64,000 nucleotides of DNA, taken from contig NZ_NSLB01000003.1 in NCBI RefSeq assembly GCF_002304225.1, positions 62,001 through 126,000 of the forward strand. The letters are read 5' to 3'. Each line of letters begins with the position of its first letter. Within the stretch, counting starts at the first letter, position 1. The notes beneath the pieces are model-generated. The model did no database searches and was not told where the DNA came from. It was given only the letters and a program-made list of their open reading frames with translations. Positions 34,598-44,337 of the stretch are shown piece after piece. A program made the position numbers and the translations under genes. This DNA comes from Pseudomonas sp. HAR-UPW-AIA-41 (GTDB taxonomy: Bacteria; Pseudomonadota; Gammaproteobacteria; Pseudomonadales; Pseudomonadaceae).

Positions 34598-35351
34598 CCT
34601 GGCGGCTGCTGATCACCCGACCGGTCGAGGAGTGTGCGGCGCTGGCCGCCACCCTGGCCGAGCATGGGGTGTTCAGCAGCGCCATGCCGTTGCTGGCGAT
34701 CGAGCCGCTGGCCGAGACGGCCGAGCGCGTGCCACTTTCCATGAGCTGTCGCGCTACAGCGCGGTGATCGTGGTCAGCAAACCGGCCGCGCGCCTGGGGC
34801 TGGAGCTGCTGAGCCGCTACTGGCCAGAGCCGCCGGCCTTGCCCTGGTTTGCCGTCGGCGCGGCCACCGGCCAGTTGCTGCACAACTATGGTGTGGATGC
34901 CTTCTGGCCGGCGAGCGGCGACGATAGCGAGGCATTGCTGGCCCTGCCTGAGCTGCAGCAAGCGCTGCAGGTGACTGATCCCCATGTGCTGATTCTGCGC
35001 GGCGAGACTGGCCGAGACTTCCTCGCCGAGTGCTTGCGCGGCCAAGGCGTCACGGTTGACTATCTGCCACTCTATCGTCGTGCGCAGCCGTTCTATGCGC
35101 CCGGCGAGGTGCTGGAGCGGGTGCGCGGGCAGCGTCTCAACGGCCTGCAGGTCAGCAGTGGTGAAGGGTTGGAGCGTCTGCGCGAACTGGCCGCCGATGA
35201 CTGGCGCGAGCTGCAGCACATGCCGCTGTTTGTGCCCAGCCCGCGGGTCGCCGAACTGGCCCGTCAGGCCGGCGCCACTGATGTGATTGATTGCCGGGGC
35301 GCCAGCGCGCCGGCCCTGCTGGCGGCGCTCGATTCCCGGCCCGCCCCCTAG
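34594..35351 (+). pseudogene. hemD: hemD, uroporphyrinogen-III synthase, interrupted by an apparent one-base deletion
   Basis: The gene starts with GTG at 34594, overlapping the hemC stop, and reads [18 protein letters not shown]... up to LAETAER near 34728. That frame then stops at 34767. The family sequence continues one frame away: ATFHELSRYSAVIVVSKPAARLGLELLSRY and onward to a normal end at 35351 with RGASAPALLAALDS. One missing base around 34726-34740 would rejoin the two parts into a full-length protein of about 252 residues. The synthase is required for haem, and the rest of the operon is intact, so a base-call error is the simplest reading; real mutation or recoding is possible. Confidence 0.9.
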
Positions 35352-35399
35352 CAGGCTGTTGAAAAAACAAGCAGCTCTCGACGAGCAAAGGATGGATAC

Positions 35400-36542
35400 G
35401 TGAGCGACGCAGTTTCTACCTCTGTCGAACAACCGGCGGCCGCCGCGCCCAGCGAGAAACCCCAGCCGGCTCCGGCGCCTGCTGCCGCCAAACGGGGTAA
35501 CGGTCTTGCCCTGCTCGCCCTGCTGGTGGCCGCGGCGGCGGGTGGCGTGGCGGGCTGGTCGCTCCTCCAGCAGCAGGAGCAGCAAGCGCGTGAGCAGTTG
35601 CTGATCAAACAACTCAACGAGGCGACCGGCGCCACGCAGAGCCTGGCGCAACGTGACCAGCAGCTGCAGGCCCGTCTGACCGAGCTGCCAACCCCGGCCC
35701 AGCTGGAGGAGCGTCAGCGTCTGCTGGCCACGGTGCAGGGCGAGCAGCAGGTGCTGGCCGAGCGTCTCGACCGCCTGCTGGGCGAGAGCCGCGAACACTG
35801 GCGTCTGGCCGAAGCCGAGCACCTGCTGCGACTGGCCACTCTGCGTCTGAAAGCCCTGCAGGACATCAACAGCGCCGAAGCGCTGGTCAAGGCGGCCGAC
35901 GATATTCTCCGCGAGCAGGATGATCCGGCGTCGTTCGCCGCCCGCGAGCAACTGGCGCTGAGTCTGGAGGCGCTGCGCAGCCTGCCCAAGCCCGACCGTA
36001 CGGGGCTGTTCCTGCAACTGGCGGCCCTGCGCGAGCAGGTCGGTGGCGTACAGAGCCTGCGTCCGCAGTTCGAAAAGGGCGCCGCGGATAACCTCAACCT
36101 GCTGTCTGAAGGGGATGGGCAGAGCTGGTGGGCGGATGTCTGGGAAACCCTCTCGCCGTACTTCCGCATCGAATTCAATGCCGCCCAGAGTGTGCGCCCG
36201 CAACTCACTGGTCAGGGGCTGGCTCAGGTTCAGCTGAGCATTTCGCTGGCGCTGGAGCAGGCGCAGTGGGCGGCGTTGAACGCTCAGCAGGACATCTATG
36301 CCAATGCTCTGAAGCAGGCCGAGCAGAACCTGACCACCTACTTCAACCTGGATACCCCGCAGAGCCAGGCCCTGCTGGCGCGCATTCAGGCTCTGGGTAC
36401 TCAGCCGGTCGCCGTGGTGGTGCCCGATCTCGATCCGGCCCTGGCCGCGCTGCAGACCTACCTGCGCCGGCATGACAGCATCAACGCCCAGCCCGTGCCG
36501 GAAACACCCGCTGCGCCAGTGCAAGAGGAGCCAGCGCCATGA
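35400..36542 (+). CDS. hemX: HemX, uroporphyrinogen-III C-methyltransferase-like membrane protein
   Basis: 380 residues. It has an Ala/Pro-rich cytoplasmic N-terminus (about 1-33), one transmembrane helix (35-54, LALLALLVAAAAGGVAGW), a Gln/Glu-rich coiled coil, and a periplasmic C-terminal domain with WADVWETLSPYFRIEF. Despite its name it lacks the methyltransferase fold; its role beside HemD and HemY is unproven. Start is GTG 35400 after AGGAT. The stop overlaps the hemY start. Confidence 0.9.
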   Translation: MSDAVSTSVEQPAAAAPSEKPQPAPAPAAAKRGNGLALLALLVAAAAGGVAGWSLLQQQEQQAREQLLIKQLNEATGATQSLAQRDQQLQARLTELPTPAQLEERQRLLATVQGEQQVLAERLDRLLGESREHWRLAEAEHLLRLATLRLKALQDINSAEALVKAADDILREQDDPASFAAREQLALSLEALRSLPKPDRTGLFLQLAALREQVGGVQSLRPQFEKGAADNLNLLSEGDGQSWWADVWETLSPYFRIEFNAAQSVRPQLTGQGLAQVQLSISLALEQAQWAALNAQQDIYANALKQAEQNLTTYFNLDTPQSQALLARIQALGTQPVAVVVPDLDPALAALQTYLRRHDSINAQPVPETPAAPVQEEPAP

Positions 36543-37777
36543 TCCTGCGCGTTGTGCTGTTGCTGGTGCTGCTGGCCGCCGCCGGGTCCTGGCTGTATTT
36601 CTTCGTCGAAACTCCCGAGCCCGGCTATGTGCTGATTGCCTTCGAAGGCTTTCGTTTCGAGTCGAGCCTGTGGTTCACCCTCGCCCTGCTGGTTTCGCTT
36701 TGGCTGTTGTGGCGGCTGAGCTGGTGGCTGGTGAGTCTGCTCGGCGCTTCCGGGCGGGTCATCAATCCCTGGTCGCGGCGCAACAACCAGCGCCGCGTGC
36801 AGCAGGCAGCCGAGCAGGGCATGCTCGATCTGGCAGAAGGGCGCTGGGCGCGGGCCCTGCGTCACCTGCAGCGCGCCGCCGAGGGCGAGGCGCGTCCGCT
36901 GATGCATTACCTGGGTGCGGCGCGTGCCGCGCACAAGCTGGGGCAGGTCGAGGAGAGCGAGCGTCTGCTGGAGCGGGCGCTGGAGCGTCAGCCCAAGGCG
37001 GAACTGGCCATTGCTCTGGCGCATGCCGAGATGCAGCAGTCCCGTGGTGAGTTGCAGGGTGCTCTGGAGACTCTGGAGGTCATGGCCAAGCGTCATCCGC
37101 TGCACCGTCAGGTGCTGCGCCACCTGTTGCAGGTGCAGCAGCAGCGGGGTGACTGGTCCGCGCTGCTCGGTCTGCTGCCCGAGTTGCGCAAGGCCAAGGT
37201 GCTGGCGGCAGAAGAGCTGGACCGTCTGGAACTGCAGGTTTGGCAGGGCCGTCTGCGCGCTGCCGGCAGCGAGGGACTTGCTACGCGCGACAGCCAGGCG
37301 CTGCAGCGTACCTGGCAGCAACTCAGCAAAGCCCAGCGCGAGCAGGCCGAGCTGGTGGTGGTGTATGCCGAGCAACTGCAGCAACTGGGGGGCGAGGCCG
37401 AGGCCGAGGAGGCGCTGCGCGCGGTGCTTAAGCGCGGTTTCCGGCGCGACCTGCTGGGCCTGTTCGGCAGCCTGCGTGGCCGCGACCCAGCGCGCCAGCT
37501 GCAACTGGCCGAAGGCTGGCTCAAGGACAATCCCGGCGATGCCGCTTTGCTGCTCTGTCTCGGCCGTCTGTGTCTGCAGTGCCAGCTGTGGGGCAAGGCG
37601 CGCGAGTACTTCGAGAGCAGTCTGAGCTTTGCCCGCACCGCCGAAACCTGTGCCGAGCTGGGGCGCCTGCTGACCCATCTGGGTGAGACTGAGCGCAGCA
37701 ACCAGTTGCTCCAGGAGAGCGTGCAATTGCTCGAGCAGCACCTGCCCGCCCTGCCCATGCCCGTGCAGCACGGCTGA
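36539..37777 (+). CDS. hemY: HemY, TPR-containing membrane protein of the haem operon
   Basis: 412 residues. Two transmembrane helices near the N-terminus (about 3-22 and 40-61) with LYFFVETPEPGYVLIAFEGFRFE between them, then TPR-like helical repeats (RALRHLQRAAEGEARPLMHYLGAAR and ERLLERALERQPKAELAIALAHAE). The E. coli counterpart is part of the hemCDXY operon and is not the protoporphyrinogen oxidase of the same name. Starts within the hemX stop (ATGA), so it is co-translated. Confidence 0.9.
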   Translation: MILRVVLLLVLLAAAGSWLYFFVETPEPGYVLIAFEGFRFESSLWFTLALLVSLWLLWRLSWWLVSLLGASGRVINPWSRRNNQRRVQQAAEQGMLDLAEGRWARALRHLQRAAEGEARPLMHYLGAARAAHKLGQVEESERLLERALERQPKAELAIALAHAEMQQSRGELQGALETLEVMAKRHPLHRQVLRHLLQVQQQRGDWSALLGLLPELRKAKVLAAEELDRLELQVWQGRLRAAGSEGLATRDSQALQRTWQQLSKAQREQAELVVVYAEQLQQLGGEAEAEEALRAVLKRGFRRDLLGLFGSLRGRDPARQLQLAEGWLKDNPGDAALLLCLGRLCLQCQLWGKAREYFESSLSFARTAETCAELGRLLTHLGETERSNQLLQESVQLLEQHLPALPMPVQHG

Positions 37778-37903
37778 AACTCTGGCGACACAAGGCGGTC
37801 TATCTGCGATCAGCGCCCGCGCGTCCTGGTTGTGCCAGGCTCGCTTGAAAGGGGCGGGCGCTTTCCTCTACCGTAGCCGCCTCTTTTACCCATAGGTGTT
37901 GTC

Positions 37904-38395
37904 ATGCCGCTGGCCAGTCCCCGCAATCTGTTTGCTCTTGCCTTCCTTGCCTGCGTTGCCATGATGGGCGCGGCGCTGTATCTGGAGCATGTGCTGGGCC
38001 AGGAGCCCTGCCCGCTGTGCATCGTGCAGCGCATCCTGCTGATCGCCTTCGGTCTGGTCTGCCTGTTGGCTGCTATCCATAACCCGGGGCGCGGCGGGCG
38101 CATGGGCTATGCCGGCGTTGCCGGACTGTTCGCCTTGTGCGGCGCCGCCACTGCCGGCCGGCAGATCTGGCTGCAGACCGTGCCGGCCGATCAGTTGCCC
38201 GCCTGCCTGCCGAGCCTCGACTACATGCTGCAGGCCTTTCCCTTCCAGGAAATCATCCGCGTGGTGCTGCATGGCAGTGCCGACTGCGCAGAAGTTAACT
38301 GGACCCTGTTCGGCCTCAGCATTCCGGAGCTGAGTCTGCTCGGCTTTGTCGTCTGCATTGGCCTGGCGCTCTACCAGGGGCTGCGCCGCAGCTGA
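37904..38395 (+). CDS. dsbB: Disulfide bond formation protein B
   Basis: 163 residues with four membrane helices. The quinone-side redox pair Cys36/Cys39 is in EPCPLCIVQR, and the second pair is in PACLPSLDYM and GSADCAEVNW. It reoxidises DsbA using ubiquinone. Lies between the hem operon and algQ, a conserved position in Pseudomonas, where one of two DsbB paralogues is also called dsbH. Confidence 0.93.
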   Translation: MPLASPRNLFALAFLACVAMMGAALYLEHVLGQEPCPLCIVQRILLIAFGLVCLLAAIHNPGRGGRMGYAGVAGLFALCGAATAGRQIWLQTVPADQLPACLPSLDYMLQAFPFQEIIRVVLHGSADCAEVNWTLFGLSIPELSLLGFVVCIGLALYQGLRRS

Positions 38396-38691
38396 TGCGC
38401 AAGCGGCGCAGGGCCTCGCTTCCGGGCTCTTGCGCCATGCCTTGCCGCTGGGGGATTAAGCTCTGGCGCGCCGCGCGGGACGTCCCCGCCAGCGCCTCCG
38501 GCAATTAAACGCTCGTATGAAAGCCGCGCTTGCTGGCGTTATGCCACGGGCATAATCTGGCTTTGCGCGCCGCGGGCCTCACCCCTGCCAAGATAAAAAC
38601 CTATCCGCAGCGCCTTCCCATCCGCAGTGCCGTGACAGGAGTGTTCACGGCGGGGATCAATAACGAGAACTTCATAGGGAAGAGAATCGTC

Positions 38692-39165
38692 ATGCTTGAT
38701 AGTTGTCAAAATGCCCAGGAACGCTGGGGTGGTGTACACCTGCTGATCGACCGCTGGTTGCGCGAGCGCCACGAGCTGATCACCGCCTTTGAGGCATTGC
38801 ATGCTGAAGTGCCGGCACCCAAGGCGCACAGCGCTGAGCTGATCGGTTTCTGCCAGATCCTCGTCGATTACGTGTCGGCAGGTCATTTCGAGGTGTACGA
38901 GCAACTGATGGCCGAGGCCCGTGCCTTTGGTGATCAGCGTGGCCTGGAGCTGGCCAAACAGATCTACCCGCGCATCGAAGCCATCACCGAGGCCGCGCTG
39001 GCCTTCAATGATCGTTGCGACAACGGTGACAGCCGTGAAGGCGAATGCCTCAGCACCGAGCTGAAACGTCTGGGCCAGTTGCTGCATGAACGCTTCGAGC
39101 TGGAAGACTGCCTGATCGAAGTGCTGCATACCGCGCACAGCAGCCAGGTCGCCCAGCCGGTGTGA
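38692..39165 (+). CDS. algQ: AlgQ, anti-sigma-70 Rsd homologue
   Basis: 157 residues. The family core is [26 protein letters not shown] and [23 protein letters not shown]; both are the sigma-70 region-4-binding helices of Rsd/AlgQ. It sequesters sigma-70 in stationary phase and affects alginate and virulence gene expression. AAGAGAATCGTC precedes the ATG; a longer frame from 38530 is not family-like. The preceding 296 bases hold a palindrome TTATGCC/GGCATAA at 38540-38556 but no clear promoter. Confidence 0.95.
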   Translation: MLDSCQNAQERWGGVHLLIDRWLRERHELITAFEALHAEVPAPKAHSAELIGFCQILVDYVSAGHFEVYEQLMAEARAFGDQRGLELAKQIYPRIEAITEAALAFNDRCDNGDSREGECLSTELKRLGQLLHERFELEDCLIEVLHTAHSSQVAQPV

Positions 39166-39171
39166 TGGTTC

Positions 39172-39191
39172 GGCCCGGTGTCTGCCGGGCC
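39172..39191 (+). terminator. Hairpin after algQ
   Basis: Perfect 7-base stem GGCCCGG / CCGGGCC with loop TGTCTG, seven bases past the stop. No T run follows, so it is a weak terminator alone; a second hairpin lies at 39210-39236. Confidence 0.5.
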
Positions 39192-39209
39192 TCCCTGACG
39201 CCTCCCCGC

Positions 39210-39236
39210 AAAAGCCGCTGCTGGTCAGCGGCTTTT
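39210..39236 (-). terminator. Bidirectional terminator between algQ and the FKBP gene
   Basis: AAAAGCCGCTG / CAGCGGCTTTT with loop CTGGT. The stem includes the last codons of the convergent FKBP gene (stop at 39225-39227), and its T runs can act on both strands. Confidence 0.7.
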
Positions 39237-39869
39237 CAGCAATTCCACTTCGAATACCAGCGGCGCGTGCGGCGGAATCAGGTCGCCGGCACCTTCTGCG
39301 CCATAGGCCTGCGCCGACGGAATCACCAGTTGCCAGCGTGCACCGGCCGGCATCGCCAGCAGCGCAGTGCGCCAGCCGGCAATCAGGCTGTCCAGGCGGA
39401 ACCATTGCGGCTCCTGGCTTTCGTCGAACAGCGTGCCATCGGCCAGTCGACCGCTGTAGCGCACACTGACCTGCTGATCCGCCGTGGGTTTGGGCCCCTG
39501 GCCGGCGCGCAGCTCGCGCCAGAGCACGCCGCCGGGTAGTTCGTGGGTGCCGGGTTTGGCCTTTTCTTTGGCCAGGAAGCGCCGTTCGGCCTGCTGTGCC
39601 GGACTGTCATCTGTTGCACTGGCCAGCCGGGCTTCGTGGGCGGCGAGCAGGTCTTCAATCTGCTCTGCCGGCAGATCCAGCTTCTCGCCGCGATATGCCT
39701 GCTGCAGGCCTTTGAGCAGAGCCTGCAGCTGCAGTTCCGGCACTTCATCGCGCAGGCGCTCACCCAGGCGCACGCCGAGGCTGTAGGACAACGCTTCGTT
39801 ATCTTTGGCTTCGGCCAGAACGAGTGATGGCAGGGTCAGGGCGACGAGCAGCAAGGGCAGACAGCGCAT
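39225..39869 (-). CDS. Periplasmic FKBP-type peptidyl-prolyl cis-trans isomerase
   Basis: 214 residues. A signal peptide (MRCLPLLLVALTLPSLVLA) is followed by an FkpA-like helical dimerisation region (ALSYSLGVRLGERL, YRGEKLDLPAEQIEDLL) and the FKBP domain with VSVRYSGRLADGTLFDES, VIPSAQAYG and a final LVFEVELLK. It probably assists folding of envelope proteins. It lies between algQ and algP, as in other Pseudomonas. Confidence 0.92.
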   Translation of the reverse strand: MRCLPLLLVALTLPSLVLAEAKDNEALSYSLGVRLGERLRDEVPELQLQALLKGLQQAYRGEKLDLPAEQIEDLLAAHEARLASATDDSPAQQAERRFLAKEKAKPGTHELPGGVLWRELRAGQGPKPTADQQVSVRYSGRLADGTLFDESQEPQWFRLDSLIAGWRTALLAMPAGARWQLVIPSAQAYGAEGAGDLIPPHAPLVFEVELLKSR

Positions 39870-39984
39870 GGGGAATCTCCGGCCGGACAGGCCGACGATT
39901 ATGCCAGTGCGCTGGTGACGGGTGTTGGCGTCGCCACTTCGGGGCGTCTAGTATGGGCGCTTAACCATCGCCAGGAGGCTCATC

Positions 39985-40836
39985 ATGCCGGCCAAGAAGA
40001 AGTCAGTGACCACCCCGCTGCATCTGCTCCAGCAACTGTCCCACAGCCTGCTTGAGCACCTTGAGGATGCCTGTGCCAAAGCCCTGGCAGATGCCGAGAA
40101 GCTGCTGACCAAGCTGGAAAAACAGCGTGGCAAGGCTCAGACCAAACTGCATGAGGCGCGAAGCAAGCTGGAGCAGGCAGCTGTGGCAGGTAAAGCCAAG
40201 GCCCAGGCCAAGGCGAAAAGCGCCATCGCCGAGCTGGAAGAGCTGCTGGAAGCTTTGGCCAAGCGTCAGGGCGAGACCCGCCAGTACATTCAGCAGCTGA
40301 AGAAAGATGCCGAGGACAGCCTCAAGCTGGCCCAGGGCGTCGGCAAGGTGCGTGAGGCTGCCGTGAAGGCACTGGGGCTGCGTGAGGCCAAGGCCAAACC
40401 GGCCGCCGCCGAGAAGGCTCCGGCCAAGGCAGCGGCAAAACCGGCGGCGCGTAAGCCGGCTGCGACCAAGCCCGCTGCCAAACCGGCCACTGCTGCTGCC
40501 AAGGCTCCGGCTAAAGCTGTGGCCAAACCTGCCAGCAAACCGGCAGCCAAGACGGCCAGCAAGCCTGCTGCGGCCAAGCCTGCAGTCGCCAAGAAACCCG
40601 CTGCTGCGGCCAAGCCGGCTGTGGCGAAGAAGCCGGTCGCCAGCAAGCCGGCCGCCGCTAAACCCGCAGCCAAAGCACCGGCGGCCAAGCCTGCTGCAAA
40701 ACCGGCTGCCAAGCCGGCGGTCAAGAAGGCGCCAGCCGCTAAGCCTGCCGCCAAACCGGCAGCGGCCAAGCCGGTAGTGGCGCCTGTTGCCACTCCTGCC
40801 GCAGTGCCGGCGGCCGAGGCCAAGCCGCAGGCTTAA
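39985..40836 (+). CDS. algP: AlgP, histone H1-like lysine/alanine/proline-rich protein
   Basis: 283 residues. The first 130 are helical and charged (LHLLQQLSHSLLEHLEDACAKAL and a long coiled coil); the remainder is a lysine/alanine/proline tail of repeated KPAA-like units (KPAAKPAA, KAPAKA). This is AlgP (AlgR3), a histone-like regulator of alginate synthesis. CAGGAGG precedes the ATG. The repeats make the tail prone to length changes. The end overlaps the convergent TIGR02444 gene by four bases. Confidence 0.95.
   Translation: MPAKKKSVTTPLHLLQQLSHSLLEHLEDACAKALADAEKLLTKLEKQRGKAQTKLHEARSKLEQAAVAGKAKAQAKAKSAIAELEELLEALAKRQGETRQYIQQLKKDAEDSLKLAQGVGKVREAAVKALGLREAKAKPAAAEKAPAKAAAKPAARKPAATKPAAKPATAAAKAPAKAVAKPASKPAAKTASKPAAAKPAVAKKPAAAAKPAVAKKPVASKPAAAKPAAKAPAAKPAAKPAAKPAVKKAPAAKPAAKPAAAKPVVAPVATPAAVPAAEAKPQA
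40393..40830 (+). repeat. Repeats encoding the KPAA-rich tail of AlgP
   Basis: About 440 bases of imperfect repeats around 12 bases long, such as AAGCCGGCTGCC and AAACCGGCAGCC variants. Codon choice differs between units, so they are not recent identical copies, but slippage and recombination are still possible. Confidence 0.85.
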
Positions 40837-41297
40837 GCTTCGTGCAGCGCGCGGCGTAACTGCCGCTGCGCATCCTCCGACTGGGCGGCCTGCGGGCCGC
40901 CCAGTGCATTCAGCCAGTCGTCCAGTGTTTCGCCTTGTCCGGTGGGCCAGTGCTCGCTGAGTTGCTGCAGGCGCTCCAGCAGGTAGCGTTCAGCCTGCAG
41001 TTCCAGTTGCTTGAGGGTTTCGCGCAGTTCGTGCAACCGGGCGTCCTGCTGCGCGGCCTGGCGCCAGCGCTGACGCTGTTCCCGCAGCGGCGTGATGACA
41101 TCCTGCTGCCAGGTCCTGGCCTGTTGCTGCAGGGCTTCGGCACGCTCCGGCGTGCAGGCTACGCCGTGTCTGCCCAGCCAGCCGGCGGTCAGCAACAGGC
41201 AGACATCCGCGCCCTTGGTCTGCAGTTGCAGGCAGGCGCTTTCCACGCCCGGACGGGCGTAGCGGTCGCAGGCAAAATTCCACAGGTCGCTTGGCAT
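40833..41297 (-). CDS. TIGR02444 family protein
   Basis: 154 residues, starting MPSDLWNFACDRYARPGVE; CLQLQTKGADVCLLLTAGWLG is the most conserved family stretch, followed by Gln/Arg-rich helices. GGAGCCAGCG precedes the start at 41297; a longer frame to 41360 is not family-like. Function unknown; it sits between algP and the ABC-F ATPase in Pseudomonas. Confidence 0.87.
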   Translation of the reverse strand: MPSDLWNFACDRYARPGVESACLQLQTKGADVCLLLTAGWLGRHGVACTPERAEALQQQARTWQQDVITPLREQRQRWRQAAQQDARLHELRETLKQLELQAERYLLERLQQLSEHWPTGQGETLDDWLNALGGPQAAQSEDAQRQLRRALHEA

Positions 41298-41454
41298 CGC
41301 TGGCTCCGTGGCTAGGAGTGGTAGACTGCGCGTTTCGTAGAGAACCCGGAAGCTGGCCATGCGGTGGCCGCCCGGGTCTGTCCATTCTCGCTAAATTGCG
41401 CTTTTTCGCCTGTCGCGCTGCTTGCGGCGCGCGCGAGGGAGCGAACAGGCTGTC

Positions 41455-43374
<1,920 letters not shown>

Positions 43375-43455
43375 AGTGGTGCCGCCGCAGCCCGGGTTTT
43401 CCCGGTGCCCGCGGCAGCACTACGCTGAACCCTGGTTGATTGAGGTGGTGATGCC

Positions 43456-44085
43456 ATGAGCCTGGATACCTGGATTGCCTTGTTCATTGCCTGCTGGGTG
43501 ATCAGCCTGTCGCCGGGCGCCGGTGCGATTGCCTCGATGAGCGCCGGCCTGCAATACGGCTTCTGGCGCGGCTACTGGAATGCTCTCGGCCTGCAGCTGG
43601 CCTTGCTGCTGCAGATCGCCATCGTTGCCGCCGGCCTGGGGGCGGTGCTGGCTGCCTCCGAGCTGGCGTTCGGGCTGATCAAGTGGTTCGGCGTGGCTTA
43701 CCTCGTCTACCTTGGCTGGAAGCAGTGGGTGGCGCCGCCCAGCGAGATAGTTGCCGCCACCGGCGAACGCCCGCTGGGTCGCCCGCTGACGCTGGTGCTG
43801 CGCGGTTTTCTGGTCAACGCCAGCAATCCCAAGGCCATCGTCTTCATCCTCGCGGTGCTGCCGCAGTTTCTCGATACCCGCCAGCCGCTCCTTGGCCAGT
43901 ACCTGCTGATGGCCTTGACCATGGTGGCCGTCGATCTGGTGGTCATGGCCGGCTACACCGGGCTGGCGGCACGGGTGCTGCGGACCCTGCGTGAGCCGCA
44001 CCAGCAGCGTCTGCTCAACCGCACCTTCGGTGGTCTGTTTATCGCCGCGGCCGGGCTGTTGGCCATGGTTCGCCGCACCGCCTGA
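43456..44085 (+). CDS. LysE/RhtB family exporter
   Basis: 209 residues with about six membrane helices. The RhtB signature SLSPGAGAIASMSAGLQYG is near the N-terminus, and GVAYLVYLGWKQWV and RGFLVNASNPKAIVFILAVLPQF are typical. Such proteins export amino acids or homoserine lactones; the substrate is unknown. A hairpin repeat begins directly after its stop codon. Confidence 0.9.
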   Translation: MSLDTWIALFIACWVISLSPGAGAIASMSAGLQYGFWRGYWNALGLQLALLLQIAIVAAGLGAVLAASELAFGLIKWFGVAYLVYLGWKQWVAPPSEIVAATGERPLGRPLTLVLRGFLVNASNPKAIVFILAVLPQFLDTRQPLLGQYLLMALTMVAVDLVVMAGYTGLAARVLRTLREPHQQRLLNRTFGGLFIAAAGLLAMVRRTA

Positions 44086-44224
44086 GAACCTGCTCAAAGT
44101 CTGCTGCGCTTCGGCCATGCTGCGTTGAAATTGGGCTCAGAATGCTCATTTACCGCTCGTAAACTGCGCTTCTTCGCCCAATTTCGCCTTGCCTGTCTCT
44201 AGCTCGCGAGACTTTGAACCGGTT
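44086..44224 (+). repeat. Intergenic hairpin repeat, copy 1
   Basis: A unit of about 138 bases that begins at the base after the LysE-type gene's stop. Its ends are imperfect inverted repeats (GAACCTGCTCAAAGT and ACTTTGAACCGGTTC), and inside GAAATTGGGC pairs with GCCCAATTTC and TTTAC with GTAAA. A nearly identical copy lies in reverse orientation at 52613-52756, and a diverged relative at 58361-58487. Confidence 0.9.
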
Positions 44225-44313
44225 CTGATACCGGCCGGGCGGCATTTCGCCGCAGGCCGGCGGGCGCAGGTGGATTGTTGGAACTCTGCAAGAAGAGGAC
44301 AATCCAACCTGTT

Positions 44314-44328
44314 CCCATTCTCATTTGG
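44314..44328 (-). promoter_or_regulatory. Possible partial Fur box before the iron permease gene
   Basis: CCCATTCTCATTTGG contains ATTCTCATT, one good half of a Fur box (consensus GATAATGATAATCATTATC), ten bases before the start codon of an FTR1-type gene. The second half is poorly matched. Confidence 0.3.
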
Positions 44329-44337
44329 CTGTCGCGA

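Noticed and set aside
35343..35399. Repeat remnant after hemD (GCAGGCTGTTGAAAAAAC)
   Set aside because: Starts right after the stop codon, like the other repeats, but too short to assign by eye.
38540..38556. Palindrome TTATGCC/GGCATAA before algQ as an operator
   Set aside because: It is perfect but short, not recognised as any known site, and the best -35/-10 pairing around it has wrong spacing.
41358..41452. Possible fourth, degraded copy of the hairpin repeat before the ABC-F gene
   Set aside because: Only short stretches match (CTAAATTGCGCTTTTTCGCC, GAACAGGCT), with no internal palindrome or matching ends.
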